Part shown: positions 1 to 11,226 of the stretch, one piece after another | Position numbering within the stretch: position 1 is the stretch's first letter | Layout: each line of letters starts with the position of its first letter | Assembly: GCA_964614535.1 (NCBI GenBank) | Contig: CAZTOZ010000016.1 | Location: forward strand, 62,001-126,000 | Source: JALSHZ01 sp964614535 | GTDB taxonomy: Bacteria; Pseudomonadota; Gammaproteobacteria; UWMA-0217 | Direction: 5' to 3' | DNA: 64,000 nucleotides | The notes under the pieces: generated by a model | What the model saw: the letters and a program-made list of their open reading frames with translations, nothing else | The model's database searches: none | Told to the model about the DNA's origin: nothing | Made by a program: the position numbers and the translations under genes

Positions 1-94
1 GGCCGGCGACATCTACCGCTATCTCAACTTCGACCAGATCGACAGCTACCAGGAAGCAGCGAAGAAGGTGATACCGATCCAGGAGATTGCCTAG
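1..94 (+). CDS. acnB: Aconitate hydratase B, C-terminal end (partial)
   Basis: Only the last 30 codons are inside the window, read from base 2 and ending at TAG (92-94). The tail contains YRYLNF followed by a Gln/Tyr-rich stretch, which resembles the C-terminus of the AcnB type of aconitase, the main TCA-cycle enzyme that isomerises citrate to isocitrate. The neighbouring sdh operon, also TCA cycle, supports the call. All catalytic and iron-sulfur residues lie upstream, outside the window, so the identification rests on this short tail and on context. Confidence 0.75.
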   Translation, partial: AGDIYRYLNFDQIDSYQEAAKKVIPIQEIA

Positions 95-324
95 TCACCC
101 GGACACAGCGTCCAAATCAAAACCGAGGCGCGGGATGCCCAGCCACGCCTCCGGCCACCAGCGCAAATCCCACCGCCACTCCCCCCTTGGCAGGGGGAGG
201 GCGTGCTCCTTCTCCCCCGAGGGGATGAGGGGGATGGGCGCAGCCCATGCCATGCCTCGGCATGGAGCAGACGGCCGATGCCGGATCATGACCGGGGCCG
301 TGGTCTCGATGGCGGTCGCCATCG
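95..324. terminator. Convergent intergenic region with hairpins (acnB / sdhB)
   Basis: No gene is supported here. Three GC-rich hairpins lie between the converging acnB and sdhB ends. The first has arms CTCCCCC and GGGGGAG (179-199). The second is a C-run/G-run pairing at about 211-235. The third is CCATGCC-TC-GGCATGG (250-265). None is followed by a clear T-run, so they may be weak or bidirectional terminators or REP-like elements. Confidence 0.35.
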
Positions 325-1098
325 TCAGCGCCGGATGAGTTTTTTCTTGATCAGGGCTATCGCCCTGGCTGGGTTGAGACCTTTCGGACAGGCATCGGTG
401 CAGTTCATGATGGTGTGACAGCGGTAGAGCCTGAAAGGATCGTCGAGTGCCGCGAGCCGTTCTTCGCTGGTGTCGTCACGGGAATCGACGATCCAGCGCC
501 AGGCGTTCAGCAGGGCGGCGGGGCCGAGGTAGCGGTCGCTGTTCCACCAGTAGCTGGGGCAGCTGGTGGAGCAGCAGGCGCAGAGAATGCATTCGTAGAG
601 GCCATCGAGTTTCTTGCGCTCGGCCACCGACTGGCGCCGTTCCCGGTCGGGCGGTGGGGTCTTCGCCTTGAGCCACGGCTCGACCGCCGCGTGCTGGGCG
701 TAGAAGTTGCCGAGGTCGGAGACGAGGTCCTTAACGACCGGCTGGTGTGGCAGCGGGTAGATGCGGATGTCGCCGTCGATTTCGTCGATCGGCTTGATGC
801 AGGCGAGGGTGTTGCGGCCGTCGATGTTCATCGCACAGGAGCCACAGATGCCTTCACGGCAGGAGCGGCGCAGGGCCAGTGTGGGGTCGATCTCGTTTTT
901 GATCTTCAGCAGCAGGTCGAGCACCATCGGGCCACAGTCGTCGAGATCGACGTGGTAGGTGTCGGTGCGCGGGTTGCCACCAGCCTCGGGATCGTAGCGG
1001 TAGACGACGACGCGGCGCGGATCACGGGCGTCGGTCGGCGCGGGCCATGTCCTCCCGGGCACGACGACCGAGTCGCGGGGCAGACGAAATTCAGCCAC
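325..1098 (-). CDS. sdhB: Succinate dehydrogenase iron-sulfur subunit
   Basis: 257 residues. SdhB carries electrons from the SdhA flavin to the membrane quinone site in complex II. All three cluster motifs are visible: CREGICGSC...C for the [2Fe-2S], CILCACC...CP for the [4Fe-4S], and a CHTIMNC...CPKG motif for the [3Fe-4S]. The start is a GTG at 1096-1098 preceded by GGAGG at about nine bases. It is the last gene of the zapE-sdhCDAB run, 75 bases after sdhA. The length is slightly above the E. coli protein and nothing is missing. Confidence 0.96.
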   Translation of the reverse strand: MAEFRLPRDSVVVPGRTWPAPTDARDPRRVVVYRYDPEAGGNPRTDTYHVDLDDCGPMVLDLLLKIKNEIDPTLALRRSCREGICGSCAMNIDGRNTLACIKPIDEIDGDIRIYPLPHQPVVKDLVSDLGNFYAQHAAVEPWLKAKTPPPDRERRQSVAERKKLDGLYECILCACCSTSCPSYWWNSDRYLGPAALLNAWRWIVDSRDDTSEERLAALDDPFRLYRCHTIMNCTDACPKGLNPARAIALIKKKLIRR

Positions 1099-1173
1099 CG
1101 GCTGGACCTCCGCCGCCGCTACGAACCCTCATGTCGCCCCGGCTGGTCGTCGCTCGTGATTGCTCCGTACCCA

Positions 1174-2961
1174 TCAGTAGACCCGTTTCTTTGGCGGGAT
1201 GACCGCCACTTCGTTGCTCATGGTGTAGAGGTGGACCGGGCGGTAGTCGAAACGCACCCGTCCGGCGTGATCGACCCAGGCCAGCGTGTGCTTGAGCCAA
1301 TGCTCGTCGTCACGCGCCGGGTAGTCGTCGCGGGCGTGCCCGCCCCGGCTCTCGGTGCGGTTGAGTGCCCCGTGAACGATCGCCTGCGACTGCAGCAGCA
1401 GGTTTTCCAGCTCCAGCGTCTCGACCAGATCGGTATTCCAGCACAAGCCACGATCGGTGACACGGACATCGTCGAAGCTGGCGAAAATACGCTGCATCTT
1501 CTCCGCCCCCTCACGCAGGCTGTCACCGCTGCGAAAGACGGCGGCATGGCGTTGCATCACGCGCTGCATCCGGTCGCGGATGGCGGCGGTGGGCCGGCTG
1601 CCGCTGGCGTGGCGGAGGCGGTCGAAGCGGTCGAGCACGCGCTCGGTGGCCGACGCGGACAGCGGCGGGTGGGGCTCACCCGGCTGGAGCTGCTCACCGG
1701 CGCGCAACGCCGCGGCACGGCCAAAGACGATGATGTCCAGCAATGAATTGGAACCGAGCCGGTTGGCGCCGTGGACCGAGACGCAGGCGGCCTCGCCGAT
1801 GGCCATCAGCCCCGGCACCACTGCCTCGGGATCGCCGGTGGCCGGCGCGACCACTTCGCCATGGTGGTTGGTGGGTATCCCCCCCATGTTGTAGTGCACC
1901 GTCGGCAGCACCGGGATCGGCTCGCGGGTGACATCGACGCCGGCAAAGATGCGCGCGCTCTCGGCGATGCCCGGCAGCCGCTCGGCGATCACCTCCGGCC
2001 CCAGGTGCATCAGGTTGAGGTGGATGTGGTCCCGCTCGGGGCCAACACCGCGACCGGCATTGATCTCCAGCGTCATCGAACGCGACACCACGTCGCGCGA
2101 GGCCAGATCCTTGGCATTGGGCGCGTACCGCTCCATGAAGCGCTCACCGTCGGCATTGGTCAGGTACCCCCCCTCGCCACGCACCCCTTCGGTGATGAGC
2201 ACGCCGGCGCCATAGACGCCGGTGGGATGGAACTGGACGAACTCCATGTCCTGCAGCGGCAACCCGGCGCGCAGCACCATCGCATTGCCATCGCCGGTGC
2301 AGGTATGGGCGGAGGTGGCGGAGAAGTAGCACCGTCCCGCCCCGCCGGTGGCCAGCACCACCCGATGCCCCCGAAAGCGATGCAACGTGCCGTCGGCGAG
2401 ATTCCACGCCAGCACGCCACGACAGACGCCATCCTCCATCAGCAGGTCGATGGCGAAATACTCGATGAAGAACTGCGCACCGTGCTTCAACGACTGCTGG
2501 TAGAGCGTGTGCAGGATGGCATGGCCGGTGCGATCGGCGGCGGCACAGGTGCGCTCGGCGATCCCCTCCCCGAACCGGGTGGTCATGCCGCCGAAGGGGC
2601 GCTGGTAGATGCGCCCGTCCTCGGTACGGGAGAACGGCACGCCGAAGTGCTCCAGCTCGATGACGGCATCGATGGCGGCACGGCACATGTATTCGATGGC
2701 GTCCTGGTCGCCGAGCCAGTCGGACCCCTTGACGGTGTCGTACATATGCCAGCGCCAGTCGTCCTCGCCCATGTTGCCGAGCGCCGCCGACATCCCGCCC
2801 TGGGCGGCGACGGTGTGGCTGCGGGTGGGGAACACTTTGGTGATGCAGGCGGTGGAGAGCCCGGTGGCGGCCATCCCCAGCGTTGCCCGCAGCCCGGCCC
2901 CGCCGGCGCCGACGATGACGACATCGTGGAAATGCTCGACGATCGGATAGGCGCTGCTCAC
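1174..2961 (-). CDS. sdhA: Succinate dehydrogenase flavoprotein subunit
   Basis: 595 residues from a GTG start at 2959-2961 that overlaps the sdhD stop codon (GTGA). This start fits the family length better than the open frame extending further upstream. An N-terminal Rossmann motif GAGGAG, the covalent-FAD histidine in TRSHTVAAQGG, the HPTG substrate loop and the C-terminal GSNSLLD segment are all present. It oxidises succinate to fumarate in complex II. The sequence is of the mitochondrial/proteobacterial SdhA type rather than FrdA, in keeping with the neighbouring SdhC and SdhD. Confidence 0.96.
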   Translation of the reverse strand: MSSAYPIVEHFHDVVIVGAGGAGLRATLGMAATGLSTACITKVFPTRSHTVAAQGGMSAALGNMGEDDWRWHMYDTVKGSDWLGDQDAIEYMCRAAIDAVIELEHFGVPFSRTEDGRIYQRPFGGMTTRFGEGIAERTCAAADRTGHAILHTLYQQSLKHGAQFFIEYFAIDLLMEDGVCRGVLAWNLADGTLHRFRGHRVVLATGGAGRCYFSATSAHTCTGDGNAMVLRAGLPLQDMEFVQFHPTGVYGAGVLITEGVRGEGGYLTNADGERFMERYAPNAKDLASRDVVSRSMTLEINAGRGVGPERDHIHLNLMHLGPEVIAERLPGIAESARIFAGVDVTREPIPVLPTVHYNMGGIPTNHHGEVVAPATGDPEAVVPGLMAIGEAACVSVHGANRLGSNSLLDIIVFGRAAALRAGEQLQPGEPHPPLSASATERVLDRFDRLRHASGSRPTAAIRDRMQRVMQRHAAVFRSGDSLREGAEKMQRIFASFDDVRVTDRGLCWNTDLVETLELENLLLQSQAIVHGALNRTESRGGHARDDYPARDDEHWLKHTLAWVDHAGRVRFDYRPVHLYTMSNEVAVIPPKKRVY

Positions 2962-3299
2962 GTTCCGCCCCCGAAGACGATGCGTTGCAGCAGGGCCAGT
3001 CCCAGCGTCATCAGAAAGACGCTCAGCGGCCGCAGCGAACCGAGCAGCCACCGCTGCAACGGTCCCGGCGCCAGATAGTCCTCGATCACGACCCGCACCC
3101 CCAGTTCACCATGAATCGTCCCCACCATCAGCAGCAGCGCCAGCATCACCGCATTGACCGGTTCGCGAATCCAGCCGGTGACGGTGGCGTGGTCGGCCCC
3201 CGGCAATGCGGCCAGCGCGAAACCACCCCAGACCACCAGCGGCAACAACAACAGTGCCGTCAGACGCTGTGCCAGGAAATGACGACTGCCCTCCCTCAT
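2958..3299 (-). CDS. sdhD: Succinate dehydrogenase membrane anchor subunit
   Basis: 113 residues with three hydrophobic segments. The ATG at 3297-3299 overlaps the sdhC stop (ATGA), and the stop overlaps the sdhA GTG, so the genes are translationally coupled. The segment TIHGELGVRVVIEDY matches the family pattern with the heme b histidine followed by G...DY. It anchors SdhAB and helps form the quinone site. A longer frame extends upstream but only antisense to sdhC, so the short form is chosen. Confidence 0.9.
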   Translation of the reverse strand: MREGSRHFLAQRLTALLLLPLVVWGGFALAALPGADHATVTGWIREPVNAVMLALLLMVGTIHGELGVRVVIEDYLAPGPLQRWLLGSLRPLSVFLMTLGLALLQRIVFGGGT

Positions 3300-3685
3300 C
3301 GCGCCAACCACCAGGTCAACGACGTGAGCAGCACCGTGGCGGCGACGACCACCGCCCCGGAGCGACCGAGCGACGTCTTCTCCAGCCCCCGGCCGGTGTC
3401 CCAGAGCAGATGCCGCACCCCGTTGCAGAGGTGGTAGTAGGACGTCAGCACCAGCAACAACAGCAGCCCCCGCCCCTCGAGGCTGGCGAGAAAATCCCGC
3501 ACCGGCGACCACGCCGCACCATCCCCGGCCAGCACCGCCAACAACCCCACCACTGCGAACATCGCCAGATAGAGCACAACGCCAGCGACGCGAAACAGGA
3601 TCGACATCTTCGCCGTCAACGGCAGACGGTAGATCTGCAAATGGGGCGAAAGCGGGCGCTGGCGGCCGCAGCCCGGGTCAGGCAT
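3296..3685 (-). CDS. sdhC: Succinate dehydrogenase cytochrome b556 subunit
   Basis: 129 residues with an N-terminal SPHLQIY motif, a SILFR sequence equivalent to the quinone-site Ser/Arg pair (family usually has SI-x-HR), and YHLCNGVRHLLWD carrying the axial heme histidine. Three membrane helices are apparent. The start overlaps the end of zapE by eight bases and the stop overlaps the sdhD start. Phe replaces the His that often sits before the quinone-site Arg in SILHR. Confidence 0.93.
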   Translation of the reverse strand: MPDPGCGRQRPLSPHLQIYRLPLTAKMSILFRVAGVVLYLAMFAVVGLLAVLAGDGAAWSPVRDFLASLEGRGLLLLLVLTSYYHLCNGVRHLLWDTGRGLEKTSLGRSGAVVVAATVLLTSLTWWLAR

Positions 3686-4877
3686 CGGGCACCTCCCGAT
3701 GACGGCGGGCGAAGTAGTCGCGCGACTGCATCTCCACCAGCCGGCTGGCGGTGCGTCGAAACGCCCCGGCCAGCCGCGTGCCGGTGTAGAGCGCGTCGGG
3801 CGCAGTGGCGGCCGAGGCGATCAAGTTGACGTTGCGGTCGTAGAGCTCGTCGATCAGGTTGACGAAACGGCGCGCCACATCGTCACGACCGGCGTCCATC
3901 ACCGGAATCGCGGAGATCATCACCGTATGGAAATAGGTGGCAATCTCGATGTAGTCGGCGGTACCCCGCGCCGCGTCACAGAGCACGTCGAAATCGAACC
4001 AGACCACGCCGTCGGCCCAGGCCTTCACCGGAATGCGGCGATGGTTGATGATGACGTCGCTGCGATCGGCGTGCAGATCGACGCCTCGCAGCTTGCCGAA
4101 ATGGTCGGCCAGTTTCGCCTCGCTGGCAGCGTCGCCGGCCGGTAGCCAGACGTCGAGCTGCTCCATCAACCGCAGGCGGTAGTCGATCTCACCACCGAAC
4201 GCGACCACGCGGGTGTGGCGCTCCAGCAGTTCGATGGCGGGCAGGAAGCGCGCCCGCTGCAGGCCGTCACGGTAGAGATCGCGGGGCCGCTGGTTGGAGG
4301 TGACCACCAGCGTCACGCCTCGATCGAACAGATGGCGGAACAACCGGCCGAGCAGCATCGCATCGGCAATGTCGTTGACCTGCAACTCGTCCAGACAGAT
4401 CACCAACGCCCGCGCCGCCATGCGCTCGGCCACCGGCGCCAGCGGATCCTCCAGATCTGCCAGCGTCTTCAGCTCATCGTGGACGATCTGCATGAAACGG
4501 TGAAAATGGAGCCGCAACTTCTCCTGAAACGGCAACGTGTCGAAAAAGAGATCGAGCAGATAGGTCTTGCCACGCCCCACCCCGCCCCAGAGATAGAGGC
4601 CGGTGACCGGCGCCGGCCGGCGCGACCTGGCCAAGCCGATCAGCGTGAGCCACTTCATCGGTCCCGACTTGCCGCCGAGCCACTGCTCACGCTGCGTCAC
4701 CAACCGCCGCCCCAGCAGATCGAGCAGGACGACCACCTCCTGCTGCCAGCGGTCCGGCACCAGCTCCCCCGACGCCAGCCGGGCCTGGTAACCGGCCATC
4801 ATCGGCCCGGAGGCCAGCGCCAAGACCTCCGTCGTAGATGCCTCTGAACCCGAAATGCGGCTGGAGTCGTTCATCAT
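3678..4877 (-). CDS. zapE: Cell division ATPase ZapE (AFG1-like)
   Basis: 399 residues from an ATG-ATG pair at 4872-4877. The longer frame upstream lacks family sequence. A P-loop is seen in LYLWGGVGRGKTYLLD and a Walker B-like region in ICLDELQVND, with a sensor stretch in VTSNQRP, as in the AFG1/ZapE AAA+ family. In E. coli ZapE interacts with the FtsZ ring. It is the promoter-proximal gene of the run and overlaps sdhC by eight bases, an arrangement unlike E. coli. The ribosome-binding site is weak. Confidence 0.9.
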   Translation of the reverse strand: MMNDSSRISGSEASTTEVLALASGPMMAGYQARLASGELVPDRWQQEVVVLLDLLGRRLVTQREQWLGGKSGPMKWLTLIGLARSRRPAPVTGLYLWGGVGRGKTYLLDLFFDTLPFQEKLRLHFHRFMQIVHDELKTLADLEDPLAPVAERMAARALVICLDELQVNDIADAMLLGRLFRHLFDRGVTLVVTSNQRPRDLYRDGLQRARFLPAIELLERHTRVVAFGGEIDYRLRLMEQLDVWLPAGDAASEAKLADHFGKLRGVDLHADRSDVIINHRRIPVKAWADGVVWFDFDVLCDAARGTADYIEIATYFHTVMISAIPVMDAGRDDVARRFVNLIDELYDRNVNLIASAATAPDALYTGTRLAGAFRRTASRLVEMQSRDYFARRHREVPDA

Positions 4878-5259
4878 TCTGTGCTTGGTAGACGTTGCGT
4901 TGGCTTCTCGCGGACGGTTCCACCCTCTCCCCGGCTCTTGCGCCTCGCGCCCCGTGACAGGCGCCGGCCCCTGGCGGCGACCAGCGGCCCCGGTCATGGT
5001 AGCAACTCCCGGACACGACGGGCATCCACGGGCCGGATTTCAGCCGCGATAGTCACTATAAAAAAGGCCAATACCCGACGGCGACCGACACCGGCATGCC
5101 CATGCCGTCACCAACGGCTGACATTCCCGCCACCACGCGCGCCCATTCCGTCAGCAACGGCCTCCCCGCCTCGGCCACGGATTGAAACCTGCACTCCCGG
5201 GCCGCGACGGCCCGCCGCAATGTCGCGGGCAGGACTCACAGCCGCTCAGGAAGACGACC
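4878..5259. other. Divergent intergenic region zapE / beta-propeller gene
   Basis: No gene is supported. It must hold promoters for both directions. A TATAAA box lies at 5057-5062 but no good -35 element was found at the right distance. A perfect inverted repeat CGGCATG-CC-CATGCCG occupies 5092-5107. An SD-like AGGA at about 5247 serves the plus-strand gene. Confidence 0.3.
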
Positions 5260-7698
5260 ATGAAAGACAAGCCCCGCCCCCGCTTCAGCCGCCATCTGCT
5301 GGCCTCCATTCTCTGTCTGCCACTGACCACCGGTGCCGCCATCGACCTTTCGCCAACCGCCTTCTGGCAGCATGGCGTCAACGCCTCGGCCGAGGCGCTG
5401 GTGGCCGGCGCCGCAGGACGCCTCCACATCGGCGGCGATTTCATCGACGCCATCGACCGCCAGGACAGCCACGGCGCCAGCGACATCTTCATCACCACCT
5501 TCTCCTCCGAAGGCGAACGACTGTGGACACGGGTACTCGGTAGCGAGGACAACGACTATCTGCGGGCCGTCGCCAGCGACGCCGACGGCAACCTCTACCT
5601 GGTCGGCACGACGGCCGGCGCCTTCGCGGCCGAGCCGGCCGGTTCGTTCGACGTGGTGGTCGCCAAGCTCGACGGCGACGGATCGCTCCAGTGGCTGCGG
5701 CAGTTCGGCTCCGACCGGTACGAGGCCGGTGAAGCCATCGCCATCGATGCCAGCGGCAATCTCTACATCGCCGGCCGCACCGCGGGACAGCTGGGGGAGG
5801 CGCCGGCACAGGGCGGCAACGACATCTTCGTCGCCAGCCTGACGGCCGACGGCGAACCCCGCTGGCTACAACAGTTGGGAACGGCGCAGGCGGACGAGGC
5901 CACGGCGCTGGCCGTCGTCGGCGACACCGTCTATCTGGCGGGTCACACCCGGGGCCGGTTCGACGGCCACCCCGGCATTGGCGAGGCCGACATCGTCGTG
6001 CAGGCGTTCTCTACCGACGGCCAATCCCTCTGGACGAAGCAGTTCGGCACCGCCCGGCCGGATTACGCGGTGGCGCTGGCCGCCAGCAACGATGGTGACC
6101 TGCTGCTGCTCGGTTACAGCTACGGCGACCTGGGCACGCCACCCAACCGGGGCGATGCCGATGTCTTCGTCAGCCGGCTCGGCCCGACCGGCGAGCCGCG
6201 CTGGACGCGCCAACTGGGCAGCACCGCCGCCGACATCCCCCAGTCGATGACCATCGATCGCCAGGGCAATGCGATCGTCGCCGGCTACACCCACGGCAAC
6301 CTGGCCGGCACCGAGACCGCCGGCAACTACGACAGTTTCGTCGCCGCCTGGTCGGCCACGGGGGCATTGCTGGAGGTCACGCAGTTCGGCGGCCGCGGCT
6401 TCACCCAGGCCAACGCCATCACCACCACGGCGGCTGGCACCCTGTTCGTGCTCGGCAGTGCCGCCACCGACCTCGATGGTGACCCCGCCACTGGCGAGGG
6501 CCGCATCTTTCTCGGCCGGCTCGGCCCGGAAGCCGGCACCAACGGCATCATCGATACCTGGCCCCCCACCCTGATCCTGCGGCGCGACGCCGACGGCTAC
6601 GCTGGCTTCGCCGGCGACAGCGAGGACGTGGATCTGGACGGCCGGCTCATGCCCCGCGAGGATCTCAACGCCAACGGCGCCATCGACTACCGCAGCGAGG
6701 ATCGCAACGGCAGCGGCCGGCTCGACGCCGGTGAGGACAGCGACGGTGACGGCCTGCTGAACAGCGACAGCGGGCTGGCGTCGGTGACGCTGGCACCCGG
6801 CGCGGAAAACCTCGCGCTGGAGGTGGCACCGTTTTCTCCCGGCGCTCTGGCCGCCACCTTCCGTATCGACCCCATCGACCCGGCGGCACCAGGGCGCGGC
6901 CGGCTCGTCATCCGCGACCGGGCCGGCAACGAGACGGTCCGCGACATCGACCTCGGGCCGCGCCACTGCGCCAACGCCATCGACCAGATCCACATCGCGG
7001 GCAGTGGCAACGTCCACATTCCCCAGTGGGCCGCCAGCACCCGCGATGCCGACCGCCAACAGCCGGACGACACGCTGTGGATCACCCGTATCGACAATCC
7101 GGCGCTGTTCGACATCCTCCCCCACGTCAGCTACCCGTCATGGAGCCTCGACTATCGCCTCAAACCCGATGTCAGCGGCAGCGCCACGGTATGGTACGAC
7201 GTGGTGGACTACGCCACCGGCGGCAAGAGCTACCATTGCGGCGGGGAGCACTTCGAGATCACCGTCCTGCCGGCAATGCCGACACCCCCGGAACCGGCAG
7301 CACCGGCACCGAAACGGCTGACCGTCGTCGCCGGTGTCCCCACCCCCATCGACCTGCTGGCGCAGGCGGGCATCCCAGGGACGATCCGCGCGGTGAGCCA
7401 GCCCATCCACGGCAGCGTCACCCTCGACGGCAACACCGCCACTTACCAGTCACTGCCCGGCCACTCGGGAACGGATGCTTTTAGCTACTGGGTGGAAGAC
7501 GAGGGCGGCAACGAGACGGCCCATCGCCTGTTGCTGGCGGTCATGCCGGGAGGTGACGACGACAAGCGGCCGGTGATCTCCGTCATGGGCGACAGCGACC
7601 AGCGCCGCGTCACCGCCTACGGTGGCGGCTGGGGTTGGGGCTTGCTGCTGATCGGTGGCGCCTGGCTGCGGCGGCGTGCCGGTCGGGCCACCGAGTGA
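5260..7698 (+). CDS. Secreted SBBP-type beta-propeller protein with C-terminal anchor
   Basis: 812 residues. ATG at 5260 follows CAGGA, then a signal peptide ends near GAA-IDLS. About seven repeats of roughly 56 residues follow (residues about 36-430). Each has a DG.LYL.G.T core and a W..Q.G junction, as in SBBP beta-propeller repeats. A Ca-binding-like region of D.N.NG / DSDGDG motifs is at about 460-505, then an Ig/cadherin-like domain at about 690-770. The extreme C-terminus has a Gly/Trp-rich GGGWGWG stretch, a hydrophobic helix and an RRR tail, a tripartite sorting signal resembling GlyGly-CTERM (rhombosortase). The ligand is unknown and no sorting protease gene is nearby. Confidence 0.7.
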   Translation: MKDKPRPRFSRHLLASILCLPLTTGAAIDLSPTAFWQHGVNASAEALVAGAAGRLHIGGDFIDAIDRQDSHGASDIFITTFSSEGERLWTRVLGSEDNDYLRAVASDADGNLYLVGTTAGAFAAEPAGSFDVVVAKLDGDGSLQWLRQFGSDRYEAGEAIAIDASGNLYIAGRTAGQLGEAPAQGGNDIFVASLTADGEPRWLQQLGTAQADEATALAVVGDTVYLAGHTRGRFDGHPGIGEADIVVQAFSTDGQSLWTKQFGTARPDYAVALAASNDGDLLLLGYSYGDLGTPPNRGDADVFVSRLGPTGEPRWTRQLGSTAADIPQSMTIDRQGNAIVAGYTHGNLAGTETAGNYDSFVAAWSATGALLEVTQFGGRGFTQANAITTTAAGTLFVLGSAATDLDGDPATGEGRIFLGRLGPEAGTNGIIDTWPPTLILRRDADGYAGFAGDSEDVDLDGRLMPREDLNANGAIDYRSEDRNGSGRLDAGEDSDGDGLLNSDSGLASVTLAPGAENLALEVAPFSPGALAATFRIDPIDPAAPGRGRLVIRDRAGNETVRDIDLGPRHCANAIDQIHIAGSGNVHIPQWAASTRDADRQQPDDTLWITRIDNPALFDILPHVSYPSWSLDYRLKPDVSGSATVWYDVVDYATGGKSYHCGGEHFEITVLPAMPTPPEPAAPAPKRLTVVAGVPTPIDLLAQAGIPGTIRAVSQPIHGSVTLDGNTATYQSLPGHSGTDAFSYWVEDEGGNETAHRLLLAVMPGGDDDKRPVISVMGDSDQRRVTAYGGGWGWGLLLIGGAWLRRRAGRATE

Positions 7699-7747
7699 CG
7701 GCGACTGGGGAATACGGGCCGACCCCACGACGCCACCATCGATCGGC

Positions 7748-7786
7748 GCCCCGTTTCCCCATGCGCCAGCGCGATGGTGAACGGGG
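7748..7786. terminator. Imperfect hairpin between converging genes
   Basis: CCCCGTTTCCCCATGCGC pairs imperfectly with GCGCGATGGTGAACGGGG across a two-base loop. It lies between the converging beta-propeller and glgP genes. There is no T-run, so a terminator role is inferred from position only. Confidence 0.35.
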
Positions 7787-7803
7787 GAACGATCCCGGCC
7801 GGG

Positions 7804-10311
<2,508 letters not shown>

Positions 10312-10446
10312 GTTCCGTTGATCCTTTACGACAGGGATGCAAGATGCGCCGATTCTAGCGCGGAACGGCAACCGGCGCCGCGAGGCGCGGACGGGCCGCC
10401 CCATCGGGTGGCATGAAACGAAGGAACGGGACGGGCTGGCGCCGGG

Positions 10447-11133
10447 CTACCAGGGAACGAACTTGTCGATGAGGTTCATCGGGCGGGAGATGTCGTGAAT
10501 GTTCCGGTTCATCGACGACATGTCGTAGCGCATGATCTCGAAGTTGTTGGACATACGCTGGATCGAGTAGTCCATCTGCGCCATCTGCTCGGCGATCGGC
10601 CGCATCGACGACAGGTAGCTCATCTGCCCCGAGATCATCTTCATCTCGGTGGACATGTTGTGCACCTGATCGGTCATCATCGCGATGTTGTCGGTCATCT
10701 CCTGCATGTTGCGGGAGAGGATCTCCATGTGCTGCGCCATCTTCGGATCGAAACTCTGGGCGATGGTGTTCATGTTGTCGGTCAGGCTGTAGATCAGGAA
10801 GAAGCCGTAACCGGCGAGAATGATGAAAGCGAACATCGCCGGATAGACCACCATCTCCCAGCGGCGCGCGCTGCGCTCGAAGGTGTCGAGAAAGCGGGTG
10901 ATGTCCTCGTGGACGGTCCGGGTGGTGGCACCGACGATCTCGTTGTAGTCCTCGGCATGGTGGTCCGCCCCGCTGGCGTCCTCTGCGGTCTCCGCCTCAC
11001 CACTCTCGACGCCGCCGTCCTCGCTCCGCGCCTCGCCATCGTCGGTCGCCTCCACGTCAGCGTCGCGCTCGATGACATCGAGGTCGCTGGATTCCTCTTT
11101 CCCGACAGGCGGCTTGTCTACTTCAGATACCAT
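10447..11133 (-). CDS. Membrane-anchored Met-rich coiled-coil protein, function unknown
   Basis: 228 residues, not recognised. Residues 1-65 are very acidic and disordered-looking (E/D/A/G-rich). One hydrophobic helix lies at about 96-117 (VYPAMFAFIILAGYGFF). The remaining 110 residues contain about 19 methionines spaced in a coiled-coil-like pattern with repeated NM.EM, QM and SM elements. It is predicted as a single-pass inner-membrane protein with the Met-rich rod outside the cytoplasm. It does not look like a metal-binding CopA-type repeat, because the Met residues are at helix-core spacing. No partner gene is evident. Confidence 0.6.
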   Translation of the reverse strand: MVSEVDKPPVGKEESSDLDVIERDADVEATDDGEARSEDGGVESGEAETAEDASGADHHAEDYNEIVGATTRTVHEDITRFLDTFERSARRWEMVVYPAMFAFIILAGYGFFLIYSLTDNMNTIAQSFDPKMAQHMEILSRNMQEMTDNIAMMTDQVHNMSTEMKMISGQMSYLSSMRPIAEQMAQMDYSIQRMSNNFEIMRYDMSSMNRNIHDISRPMNLIDKFVPW

Positions 11134-11177
11134 GCGGTGTACAACCTTCGAAACGATGGGGCAAAGCCCGGTCCGGC

Positions 11178-11183
11178 ATTATA
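11178..11183 (-). promoter_or_regulatory. Candidate -10 box for the Met-rich coiled-coil gene
   Basis: A perfect TATAAT on the minus strand sits 45 bases upstream of the ATG at 11133. The sequence 17 bases upstream does not match TTGACA well, so this is either an extended or activator-dependent promoter, or chance. Confidence 0.35.
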
Positions 11184-11226
11184 GTCATTTTGTCGGCGCC
11201 GTATCCATCGGCCCGGCGGCAACCGG

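Noticed and set aside
87..338. Short frames in the acnB-sdhB gap
   Set aside because: They run through hairpins and have no coding signature.
415..1746. Long plus-strand open frame (443 codons) over sdhB/sdhA
   Set aside because: It is antisense to strongly conserved sdh genes, lacks any domain and is a by-product of high GC.
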